In this document: positions 1 to 9,659 of the stretch, in pieces | How positions within the stretch are numbered: position 1 is the first letter of the stretch | Layout: each line of letters opens with the position of its first letter | Assembly (NCBI RefSeq): GCF_000330505.1 | Contig: NW_004443692.1 | Coordinates: 233,911-297,910, forward strand | Length of the DNA: 64,000 nt | Direction of reading: 5' to 3' | Source of the DNA: Entamoeba invadens IP1 | Lineage: Eukaryota; Evosea; Mastigamoebida; Endamoebidae | Position numbers and translations under genes: made by a program | Notes under the pieces: generated by a model | What the model was told of the DNA's origin: nothing | Seen by the model: only the letters and a program-made list of their open reading frames with translations | Databases searched by the model: none

Positions 1-81
1 ATAAACTCAAACAATAAAAAAATGAAATGTAATTTTAATAAAAATGTGTATTTTTTTATTGTTAACTTTACGACGACAGGG

Positions 82-740
82 AAATCGATTTAATATTTAA
101 TGTGCATGTGTGTGAGCCACAAGTCAGAACCCAAAATTGTTGAAACTTATGATATTTTTTCGATTTTCATTTAAGCTTTCTGTTTGGTGTTATATATTTA
201 CACACTTGAAACTTGTCAAGTTTTATTTTAAGCTGTTTTCAAAATGAAAGTGTAGAAATAAACAGTTGAACCTTATACACCAACTATTGTTATTAAATAA
301 TTGAAAATTGGCATTTAATGGGTGCTTTTATTTGACTTTAATGAAAGTGTTGTGGTGTTATCCAAATAAACCTGTTTACTGTTGTGTCTTGTAATATGAA
401 AAATAATAAAATGATTGTCAAGAACAATAATTGTATATAATATTTCACTTATTAGTATTTATAAACAAATAGTTTTTGCATGAAAAATGAGGATATCCAA
501 GGAGTTACATAACGAAATAAATAATAATTGTTTTTATTTGGTTTTTCTTTTCAACAAAATATTAAACAGATTACTAAAAAAATATAATTAATAATTGAAA
601 AAACAATGTCATTAAAGGTTGTTATTCAATGTAATTTTTATTTAACAATCAAAGTTATATTAAAAATATCATATATGTGTTATTAAAATATTTAATCATT
701 TAATCAAGTTGATAACTTTGTTATGTGAATATATGAAAAC
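82..740. repeat. Diverged non-coding dispersed repeat, copy 1
   Basis: About 650 bp of AT-rich, non-coding sequence that aligns, with many substitutions and small gaps, to 49.69-50.37 kb and in part to 50.50-50.92 kb. Shared landmarks in the same order include TTATGTGCATGT-like, ACTATTGTTATTAAAT, GTGGTGTTAT, ATTGTATATAAT, and TTGATAACTTTGTTATGTGAAT near the right end. The other two copies lie inside a TA-flanked TIR element; here no matching TIR was found on the right, and the left end may lie outside the window. No ORF worth reporting lies within it. Confidence 0.6.
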
Positions 741-1612
741 ACTTTATTTTAAAAGTTAATTGATTTGTATTTTTCTGCTTATCAATCAATTATTTTTGTG
801 TTGCATATCTAAATTTTAAATATTAATATACTAATTTTTATTAAATACAGCTTTTATTGCCAAAAACGTGTGGTATTCACCAAATACATTATTGTTACTA
901 CCATATTTATTATATATTTACAATATATTGTTAATCGTGTTTTTCCTGTTTTTGGATTAAATATGTCGAGTCTGTGAAACACACACATAATTATTATTTT
1001 CATTTTTAAACTTTTTTGTAATACATCGATGTTATTATTAAACATTCAAAACAACATCAAATATATTAATTGTTGTGTATTGTCTAACCAATGTGTTACA
1101 CTCTTTTGTTGATTTTTGTTATATATTTGGAGCAAGTGCCGCTCAATAGTTAACACCGTTTGTATATATTTGACGTGATTTAAATATGTTATATCAAAAT
1201 GTGAATTCGGTCGAGCAAATAATTCACAAGATAATTATTAAAAAAATAAAATTGATAAAATCGTGTGGATAATTTAAATTGTAAAAAATAAATAAAAAAT
1301 AAATTTGATTTTTTATTCTTTTTCAAAATATGGACATGATTAAATCGTAACAATTAAATTTTTCTGCTTTTTAATTGTTTTATATTTTTTGGTTATTCGA
1401 AGTATTTTTTTGAATAAATAAAATTATGATCACTTATTTTATGGTTTAGAATAATTATGTTTTTAAAAATGAAAAAATATTATTAAATAATAGTTTTTAA
1501 TATATATTTAAATGGTAAAAAATTGATGACGTGGGTATTTTCGAGTAAAAAATGGAGACGCCTGATTGAAATTAAAAATAAATCAATTGAAAACAAATCT
1601 TAATTTATATGA
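741..1612. other. Non-coding AT-rich stretch
   Basis: AT-rich sequence with homopolymer runs and no supported gene, RNA or repeat structure. A 63-codon ORF on the minus strand (854-1045) has the composition of random AT-rich DNA. Confidence 0.6.
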
Positions 1613-1887
1613 TTAACCTTACGATTCTTTTTTTTTCTTTTATAAAACATTTTTTTGGAAAAAAAAAATGTTTTGTTAATGAAAACGCCAATACCGTAAG
1701 TGTTTTAATTAAAACATTTCCAAAAATTGAAGAAAAAAAGAAAACCTATAAATTATTGTTTGCGCGATTGGTTTGTTTACTGTTCACAATTCAAAAGAGT
1801 CGCCACAAGTTAAGTTTATTTTGTATATCATATTAAGTTCAAAAAAATTATGTTTTATTTAAAACAGTAACAGTATTGTAAGGTTAA
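1613..1887. mobile_element. piggyBac-type MITE, copy 1
   Basis: A 267 bp non-coding element (1617-1883) bounded by TTAA on both sides (1613-1616 and 1884-1887). The ends are inverted: CCTTACGATTC on the left and CCTTACAATAC read from the right. TTAA target duplication plus termini starting CC is the hallmark of piggyBac-family transposition. A second copy at 16070-16345 is identical by eye except for one T in a homopolymer run. The 75-codon ORF that spans it is incidental. No piggyBac transposase is visible in the window, so the driver lies elsewhere. Confidence 0.82.
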
Positions 1888-2110
1888 AGCATAAAATACT
1901 CTTGCCATTGACTAGAGCATTTATCTAATTGAAACTTTTATCATCTTTTTGTTATTGTTTTTTGTTATTGTTTTTTGAAATTGTTTACAAATGAGAAGAA
2001 ATATTCTTTCCCTTCATTTTCTATTTATTTTTTTTGTTTTGATTTGAATAATATGTTCTTTTTCGTTCTGTTTGAAGGGAAAACAACTTCAATTAATAGT
2101 ACACTATAAG
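1888..2110. other. Non-coding spacer
   Basis: AT-rich sequence, nothing supported. A TTTTTGTTATTG unit is tandemly repeated near 1948-1975. Confidence 0.5.
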
Positions 2111-2197
2111 TGTAACTTTTCTAGAAATACAAAAATAAACCGAACCTTTATTCAATCAACAACCATTTTTACTCAACAACCTTTTTTACCATGACTA
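2111..2197. repeat. 87 bp perfect inverted repeat, left arm
   Basis: Base-for-base reverse complement of 12709-12795. Its inner edge coincides exactly with the TA target site (2196-2197) of the adjacent transposon. The partner copy sits just downstream of the dead alcohol dehydrogenase fragment. No coding potential is seen. Confidence 0.85.
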
Positions 2198-4305
2198 CAG
2201 ATTGTCGATTCAACATTAGCCGGCAACTGAACATTAGCCCCTTAAAACTATTATTTTGTAGTTATTTTTTCTATCACATTTAACAACAAAATTAATAAAT
2301 TTTCAAACTTTTCTATTTTTAAAAAATAATGATTTAAATATTTTTTTGAATTAAAAATTTAGAGACAAAATGCAATTTGAAAAACAAGGAAATTTTCTCG
2401 AAGAAATCAAAAACATCGTCGAGGCGGGCCAGGTTGTAAAACCTTTCAAATCACCAATCAACAAACCCAAAAGAAAAGCAGCAATATCAAGACGGCAAAT
2501 GAAGCTGAATGTGGTGCAGTCCTATAAAAAGGGGAAGTGACAGATGCCTTTTACATTCAAGCACTTCAGACCATTACAGCGTTTGCTACAGATGAAGAAT
2601 TTGAAAAAAAATGAGCGCAGTGGAACAAATACGATATTTAAAGATTCGTTATAAAATGAGCAATAAAACACTTGGTCTATTATTTGGTATTACCAAAGGA
2701 GCAATATCAACACATTTAAAACAACAAGTATCAGAACCCATTCATTCTTGTAAAATCAACGAAACAATGGATACTGCAATTGCTTCTTTGTTTGATTATT
2801 GTGATTCACGTTGTTTAAGTGTAACTCCAACATTGATTGATTCCCTTTGTCAGTCTTTTGATCACAAGTTCGAATTGACAAGAAAGGGAATAATCAAACA
2901 CGTTAAAAAGTTTCATGGTTATGATGTAGTTCAAGCCAAACCGGAAGAAATGGAAAGAATTCAAACAAATTATAAAAATGTATTGAATAATTATTTGACA
3001 TTTGTAGACAATTTCAATGGAATTGAATCCGCTCTATTGTTCAACATTGATGAAGTGGGATTTAATGAGTGGGCAGATAAACAGAGTGTTTCCGTCTTCA
3101 GCAAATCCGGAAAGGGTGTCAAGGTTGGTATACCAAGAGCATCAAAAAGAAGCACTATCATCGCATGTATCTCAGCAGATGGACAATTTTCCGTCCCAGC
3201 AGCCGTTATTCCAAACATCTTTGTTGATGAATCTGTGTTAGCTAAATACCCAAATTTGTCTTTGTACAACTCAAAGACGGGGTTTGTCAACCAGCTGATT
3301 TTTAATACTTGGATGTATGAAGTTGTTCTTCCTTTTATTGTTAACAAAAGAAGAACGTTGAACTACCCACCAACTCAAGTTGTTGTCATCCTTATGGACA
3401 ACTTCAGCGCACACGTTGGTGACGAGCTCAAAGAAATATTTTACAACAACTTCATTTGTTTTCATTTCTTCGAGCCTCATTCAAGTCATATTGTCCAGCC
3501 ACTCGATTTGTGTCTTTTCGGCGCAGTCAAAAAATTAAGCACATCTGCAACACCGTTGTTCAGAAGTTCAACTAGTACCATTCAAACAATTTCACAATCA
3601 ACTCGAAGTGGTTTCACTTCTTCTACTGCAGCAGACGTGTTGATTAATAATGGAGTTTCTCTAGACAACTTAGTTGCGTAATGGATAAAACAACTTGATG
3701 ATCCCTTGAGTAAACGCGCAACTTCGGATGAGAGAGCAGCAAGAGGAAGTGTAATTTCGGAACATTTGACTAAAGTAATGAAAGTCATCGAGGAAAAGGC
3801 AACAAGAAAAAATATAGAGTCTTCATTCCATCGCGCAGGCTTTGTGGTTGTTAACCACAATAAAAACAACAAAGTATTTGTAGACATCAAATCCGCAAGT
3901 GTGTTTATGCGTTTAACAACTGCCAACCCCTCTCCAGAAGAAATGGTTAAACTTTCTGCGCCACAATCAATCACAACGTTGACTAGAGTCAAACAAGTAA
4001 CACCGGAGAGTGTAAAACGGCTTGAGGAGTACTGTCTCGGCATTTTCAGATAATCCATTCTTTTGGTTTTTTAGTTTTTAGATCAAACTCTTCTTGTTTT
4101 TGTTTTATGGAAAATAGGATTATTTCCCATTTTTTCACATTCGGCAAAAAAGAAGACTAAGAATCAGTATCAAAAAATCACTTTTTTTCTTTTTGTGTGT
4201 GTAAAACCCCGAAATTACACCTTAAAAATTTAGTAAACATGTTCCAAAACTAAAAATAAAAGGACTAATGTCGAGTTACCGGACTAAGGTCCAGTTGCCT
4301 ATCTG
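2198..4305. mobile_element. Tc1/mariner (pogo-type) transposon, degraded
   Basis: A 2,108 bp element flanked by TA (2196-2197 and 4306-4307). The imperfect terminal inverted repeats are about 48 bp: the left begins CAGATTGTCG, the right read inward begins CAGATAGGCA, and both continue through blocks like AACTGNAC and ACATTAG. It encloses a broken DDE transposase. The TA duplication and CAG termini fit the pogo branch of Tc1/mariner. Divergence between the two TIRs and the broken ORF say it is an old copy. Confidence 0.8.
2370..4053 (+). pseudogene. pogo-type DDE transposase pseudogene
   Basis: The reading frame begins at the ATG at 2370, runs about 57 codons to a stop, and is continued in two other frames. 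Two shifts lie in homopolymers: a G run near 2535 and an A run just before 2611. The main frame opens at 2611 and has one in-frame TAA at 3679-3681, after which the same frame stays open to 4053. Visible DDE_1 signatures are NIDEVGF (first catalytic Asp, about 3047), LMDNFSAH (second Asp, about 3396) and PHSSHIVQPLD (third Asp, about 3505). An N-terminal helix-turn-helix-like segment precedes them. All key residues survive, so decay is by two indels and one nonsense change. Confidence 0.8.
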
Positions 4306-4307
4306 TA

Positions 4308-4505
4308 TATACGAGATAATTGAAATCCAAAAATACACTTTCATTACTGTTTATTTATAGTACATTATGATAAATAAATTATTCGTTATAGTTTTTTTGA
4401 AATAATTTCCACTAGCTCTGTGTTAAAAAAACAGTAAAAAAAACGGGAAAAACAGGAATATTTTACTTGAAAACAAATTTGTTATTCTAAATTTTATTTA
4501 TAATT
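4308..4505. other. Non-coding spacer
   Basis: AT-rich, nothing seen. Confidence 0.5.
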
Positions 4506-4953
4506 AGGGGCAGACCTTTCCCACCCTCAGACCGTTTACCAAAATATAATATTTGCCGCGAGTGTTTTTTGAAGGGAGTCCACTTTTCAGCTACTGTTTG
4601 CGCGTCCCCATGTCGCCCACTTTCCTTGTCCGTACTGTGTGGATACGGATGTGGTTCCCCCCGCTTGCGGTGCGGGGGGTCAGGGGGGATCCGCGCCAAG
4701 GGAGGACTTGGAAAGTGGGTGAAACGGTGCACAAACAGACTGTTTGAATGTGTCTTTATGAGCCTTCTTTTCAATGCTTCTTCTCACTCGGTTTCCACTA
4801 ACTCGAGGTGAATTTTCTGCATTTTTTGATTTCGGGAACCAGACCTAATATCTTCTAAAACGCCCATTTACTATAATTATAATTAAAAAAATATAAAAAA
4901 TAGTAAATTAATTCTTTATTTAGAAGGAGTAAGTGTGGAAAAGGTCTGCCCCT
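4506..4953. mobile_element. GC-rich foldback element (long hairpin MITE)
   Basis: Ends are inverted repeats: AGGGGCAGACCTTTCC on the left, GGAAAAGGTCTGCCCCT on the right. Inside, nested complementary blocks continue towards the centre: CTGTTTGCGC with GCACAAACAG, CCCACTTTCC (about 4617) with GGAAAGTGGG (about 4710), and at the core CCCCCCGC (4657-4664) with GCGGGGGG (4672-4679) around a 7-base loop. So most of the 448 bp can fold on itself. The central 250 bp is far richer in GC than anything else in the window. A possible short target duplication, ATAATT, lies on each side. Overlapping ORFs on both strands are by-products of the GC-rich palindrome. Confidence 0.72.
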
Positions 4954-5087
4954 AATAATTATAATAAACGCCCGGTCTTAATAGCGTCAGCAGTGCTTTT
5001 TACTTATTTTATTTAAAATAGTTAATTAATTATATTGTCAATTGTAATTTTTTTAATTATGTGATATTGTCTATTGATCTTTTCTTA

Positions 5088-7163
5088 TGGCTATTAACTC
5101 ACCTCTCACTTTTAAAACTCACTTGTCAAATAATGACTCACTACTTCGCTTTTGACTCACTTTTATAAAAGTAACTCACTTAAAAAATAATTTACTATTT
5201 TAATGGTTTTTTAAATAATAAAATAAAATTTCTTCAAAATAATAAAATATAGTTTTAATTTAAATTACTATATAAGTATCCACTCAATCAAAAACTTGAC
5301 CATTTGGGCAAATTTGCCATTAATCAAAATAATTAATATCTGGATTGTGATGAAAAAACAAAAATAAATAACAAAATAAATAACATTTTGACTTACTTAA
5401 ATTATTTTTGTTATTAAATTAAAGTTTTCATAAATGAAAAAAAATATAAACAAATCGATTAATCGATTTAAAAAAATACTCTTTGAGTTCAATAATTATA
5501 TCGTTGTCAACACGAAAGATATCGCCATACAAATTCAACGAAGTGAATGTGTTGTTACACATTTGAATTTATTATATTACATTATTAAAAAATGTATCAT
5601 TTTTGATTTGAACAATCAATAAAAATACAATAAATAATAAATCAGTTTTGTAATAAAAGATATTTGAATTAAACGAACAATATTTTAAAGTAAAAACATT
5701 GAATAATATAAATCCAAAATGATAAACATGTTTTTCGTCATCAAGAACAATTACATACGTTTGTCATAACCCAAACAACTGGTTTAATTGTTTATTCATT
5801 ACAACAATACATACAATAAAACTACGAATAACAAAGACACATTATCAATAAAGTACACTTTTACTACAAACACAACTTAATATATAAAAATTTAATAATG
5901 TAAAATGTTAAGATGTCGGAATAATAACTTATTAGAGTATATGATGAACACAACATTAAACAGCTGAGTAATGTTTATAACCAAAATATCATGTAAATTT
6001 TAACAACAACACAAACAATGAAAATAATAAATTGGGTTGTATTGATTAATTTCTATGATGAAATTATTTTAATTACGTTAATTATTAAAAATGTGATTTA
6101 AAAAATGAAGTCGATTAACATATGTATAGTTTTACACATTTAAAGTTGTCTCTAAGTTGTATACCTTTTAATTAATTGAAAAAAACAAAGTTGGTGCATT
6201 ACAAAACCTTTGAATGTGTAAATAAAAATAAACATTTGTGTTAATTTTTTTTATTGATATTTTTTTGATAAAATATAAAGAAACAGATAATTTAATTCTG
6301 ATTGGAGCTTATGTTTAATAATTGTGACATTTTGTTCGTTCAATGAAAAATCTTTAAGAATTTGTCGTAGTTTATTACTTTTTTTAATTTTAGTCATTGC
6401 GTCGTTATTCACAAATATAATACAACAACTTATGTTAACAATTATAGACAAGTATTATTTATTGTTTTTTTTACTTAATTATCATAATATTTTTTTCATC
6501 TCACAACACACAAAATGAAACCATTGTATTTCTTTAACATCACAACAATTATCAAAGTAAAATAAAAACAAATTTAATTATTGCTTGTTGACGATTTTAT
6601 AAAAAAGATTCATAAAAAATTACTGTTTATTTCACACTTTTATGAAAAATATAATACATTTTAAATAAAACATTAAAACTTTTAAATATGTAACTTCATA
6701 CTAACAACGAAAATGATTCCACCAAATTAAATAATATGTATCTGTTTGGGCATAATAGTATTTTGGATAAAAATATAAACACATATATATATATATATTA
6801 AATATATTAAATTTGTTGTCCAATAGTTTATGACAAAATTGTACAACAACTCAAAATGATTTAATTTGAATTGATAAATGTAAATTTTGTCAAATTTTTA
6901 ATATTGTTGTTTTGGATACTATTTGTACCAAATAAATTTTTTCTTTACCATTTATTTTATTTTCTATTTTTCGAGTATTATAAATATAGTTAATTATGGT
7001 TTATTTTTTAAATAAATTTTACAAACTTTATATAGTTGTTGAACTATGGATATACTAAACATAGTTTTTTTTGATGAGTATAGTTTTTTTATAGTAAAAC
7101 GACGAATATTTAATTTTAAATAGTTAAAGTGAGTTACTTTATGCCAAGGTGAGTTAATAGCCA
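5088..7163. mobile_element. 2.1 kb non-autonomous TIR element, TTA-flanked
   Basis: A perfect 17 bp terminal inverted repeat (TGGCTATTAACTCACCT) at 5088-5104 and 7147-7163, flanked by TTA on each side (5085-5087 and 7164-7166). Both subterminal regions carry repeated ACTCACTT motifs pointing inward (about five at the left, two or three at the right), and the block AAAGTAACTCACTT is shared by both ends. Such clustered subterminal motifs usually bind a transposase. A 3 bp TTA duplication fits PIF/Harbinger or CMC families. No ORF above about 65 codons lies inside and none looks coding. A short (TA)n run lies near 6783-6800. Confidence 0.68.
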
Positions 7164-7704
7164 TTAGTTCGTTGTTTTAAAAAATAAATTGTGTTACCAA
7201 ACTATTAAATTATAATTAACTATATTAACATTTGTGCTATTTGTTTTTAGATGAAAATATTAACTTTAATATGATTCTAATATATTTTACTATAGTTTGT
7301 AGTTTGAAAAAACCCATAATAAATAAAAATACCAAACTACTTCCATTTAATATACTTCAGAAAGATACAACGGGACACAAAGAGTAGATATGCCGCAACT
7401 GTCGAAACTTGTTGAACCCGGCGAGTTGCGGCGTCGTGAATCCATCTCCAGAAGATACAAGACACAAAGAGGAGATGCCTAAAAAAAGAAACATCGAAGA
7501 TATCCTAATCAAGTGTTCGTTCCAGTGTTAGGTTTGAAGGGTAAAACCGTTTTCTTTCTTTCTATCCGGCCCTTCAAAAAGGGTAGATTTTGTTAAAACT
7601 TGTGTACATTAATTCATGTTGTGGTGACGTGGCAAATTACAAAAATGACATTTGGAGTTAACGTGTTGCAAAGTTTGATACAAAAACAAAAAGTGACAAC
7701 AAAG
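7164..7704. other. Non-coding; short GC-richer patch with a repeated segment
   Basis: Mostly AT-rich. From 7355 to 7590 the composition is more balanced, and a roughly 30 bp segment (AGATACAA..ACACAAAGAG.AGAT..GCC) occurs twice, at about 7363-7392 and 7451-7480. A 45-codon minus-strand frame crosses it but cannot be assigned. It may be 3' flank of the downstream TLDc gene or a gene relic. Confidence 0.35.
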
Positions 7705-8676
7705 TCAGTTAAGTTGGAAGACAACAACACTCTTTGGTGTGAATTTGTTATCAGTCAACTCGTTGTGTTTGGCGGTGTAAGTGTATGGGTTGCTATCACT
7801 ACCATCAATGCCATTTTTGTACACACCTATATCATAACCAAATCCAAAGAGATCTGAACTGCCTTGAGAATAAAGATAAAATTCATAATCGGTGTTTTTT
7901 CCACTTTTACCAAACTTTTTAGGTTTCAAAGTGTTTTTTCTCACAAGTGAAAAGATGTAAGAACTGCCACTGTTGAGCCATTTGTTAACAGCATTGATAT
8001 TTCCAGTGTACACGCCACCAAACTTGTTGTGATTTGTGTCTTCTATCAAGAAGCACAAATTGCTTTTGTTCATAACTTTTTCACCAAACACTGAAGTGCC
8101 TTTTGACCAGTTGTCTTTGTCTGAGTCAAACACAACGCTTCCAATCTTCTTTCCTGTCAACTTCTCAAGACTGGCTTCTTCTCGAATTGTGATGTGTTCT
8201 TGTTTTATTCTTTCTTCTTCTTCATCGTGTTGTTTCTTCGCATTGATGTATTTCTCTGATTTTATAATTTGATCGACTGCTTTGTTCTTAGCCTGGACAA
8301 TTATGTAGGTTTGGTCTTTAGATTGTTTAATATCCATTTGGCACTTTTCCTCAAGAAGTGCAATTCTGAGATTGAATATTTCATACAACATGTTGTTGTC
8401 GCTCTGTGTTGAATACAGAGCCATTTCACTTTTGATTTTGTTGGATGCGTTATCCAAATCAGTGACAATGGTGTTGAGTGAAGTTGTGATGTTTTTCTTT
8501 CTCTCGAATACCTCATCGAGTCTGTCGAAATATCCCTCTGCATTTTCAATGCGTTGTTCAATACCAAAATACTTGTTGTCAACAAAGTTGTCTTCTTTTT
8601 TTATTTTGTTGAGGTCTGACACCGCCTTTGCTGCGTTAGTGCAGAGTGCTGAGAGTGCTGTTAACTCGTTTTCCAT
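7705..8676 (-). CDS. Coiled-coil TLDc-domain protein
   Basis: 323 aa. Residues about 1-165 are charged and helical with heptad-like spacing (coiled coil). Residues about 170-323 form a TLDc domain, seen in the run G-x-VVFDSDKDNWSKGTSVFG, then CFLIEDTNHNKFGGVYTG, and the closing FGFGYDIGVYKNG region. TLDc domains in animals and plants are tied to oxidative-stress resistance and V-ATPase regulation; Entamoeba species have many coiled-coil plus TLDc proteins of unknown role. The start codon ATG at 8674-8676 is followed at once by a good helical N-terminus. The gene is intact although it stands alone among transposons. No intron is needed. Function beyond the domain is not inferable. Confidence 0.82.
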   Translation of the reverse strand: MENELTALSALCTNAAKAVSDLNKIKKEDNFVDNKYFGIEQRIENAEGYFDRLDEVFERKKNITTSLNTIVTDLDNASNKIKSEMALYSTQSDNNMLYEIFNLRIALLEEKCQMDIKQSKDQTYIIVQAKNKAVDQIIKSEKYINAKKQHDEEEERIKQEHITIREEASLEKLTGKKIGSVVFDSDKDNWSKGTSVFGEKVMNKSNLCFLIEDTNHNKFGGVYTGNINAVNKWLNSGSSYIFSLVRKNTLKPKKFGKSGKNTDYEFYLYSQGSSDLFGFGYDIGVYKNGIDGSDSNPYTYTAKHNELTDNKFTPKSVVVFQLN

Positions 8677-9659
8677 GTATGTTAATAGAGTTTATTTGTT
8701 TTTATATTTAATTTTTTATAAATCTCATTCAAAAACATTACCTCATACAGAATGATTTTTTTCTAATCAGAAATAAAATCATTCAAACCAACATAAAATG
8801 GTTTTAATTTCAACCAAAGTTATTCAAAATATGTAATTAAACTTAAAACCACAAAATTATAAACTTAAAAGTTTTTTAACTTTTAAAGTAAAAAAGCGGG
8901 AAAATACATAGATATTGTTATAATTGCTAAATAATTATTTAACTATCAATATGACTAAAAGCAAACTCAATATTTGTTTTTGATAATTTTTATTTTTTAA
9001 CTAAATATTGTTTATTTATATGTTGCTATTAAAAAGTTTAACATAAATAACACATAAATAATAATAAATGATTTTTATAAATCCTATAATCCCCTTATAT
9101 CCCCTTATATCCCCTTATATTTCCCCTAATATATAATAGCAAAATCGGTATAGTTATTTACAATTACTATTCTTATTAATTCTATACTATTAAGTGTGTA
9201 CTATATTAATGGTTAATTTTACTAAATATAATAGTAAAATATGATACTATTTAAAAAACGTTAATATTTTCACTAACTATCGTTTTATTATAGTTTAGTT
9301 CCATAAAAAAGATAAGTATTTAAGGCAACCTTGAAGATCCATCAAAATGCTTGGGCTGACAATAATTATTTAAAGTCAAAAACATACGTAAAATAATTAA
9401 GAACTTGTAACAAAAGGTTTGAAATGCGTGTCAAATAATTAAAAATATAAAAAAGAATTAATTAATTATTTTTTAAGTTAAAAAAAGTGATTACAAAAAA
9501 AATTATTTGGTAAACAAAAAAATAATTGTATTTCTTTTAAAATATTCATATTTAAACAATTGTATTTCAATTTAAAAATGTAGTTTTTTGATATTCACAC
9601 ATACAGTTACCAATATGACAAGACTTGGAATAATAAATAAATAATTAACAATCATGTTG
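8677..9659. other. Non-coding, with a 10-bp minisatellite
   Basis: AT-rich. Three perfect copies of CCCCTTATAT at 9091-9120, with a fourth degenerate copy after them. Nothing else supported. Confidence 0.6.

Noticed and set aside
1609..1836. 75-codon ORF as a gene
   Set aside because: It lies wholly over the piggyBac-type MITE and ends within it; composition follows the element.
4487..4811. Three overlapping ORFs on both strands
   Set aside because: They arise because the GC-rich foldback DNA has few stops; no family resemblance, and strands mirror each other.
5434..6518. Small ORFs inside the TTA-flanked element
   Set aside because: Random AT-rich composition (Ile, Asn, Lys, Phe, Leu only), no resemblance to a transposase.
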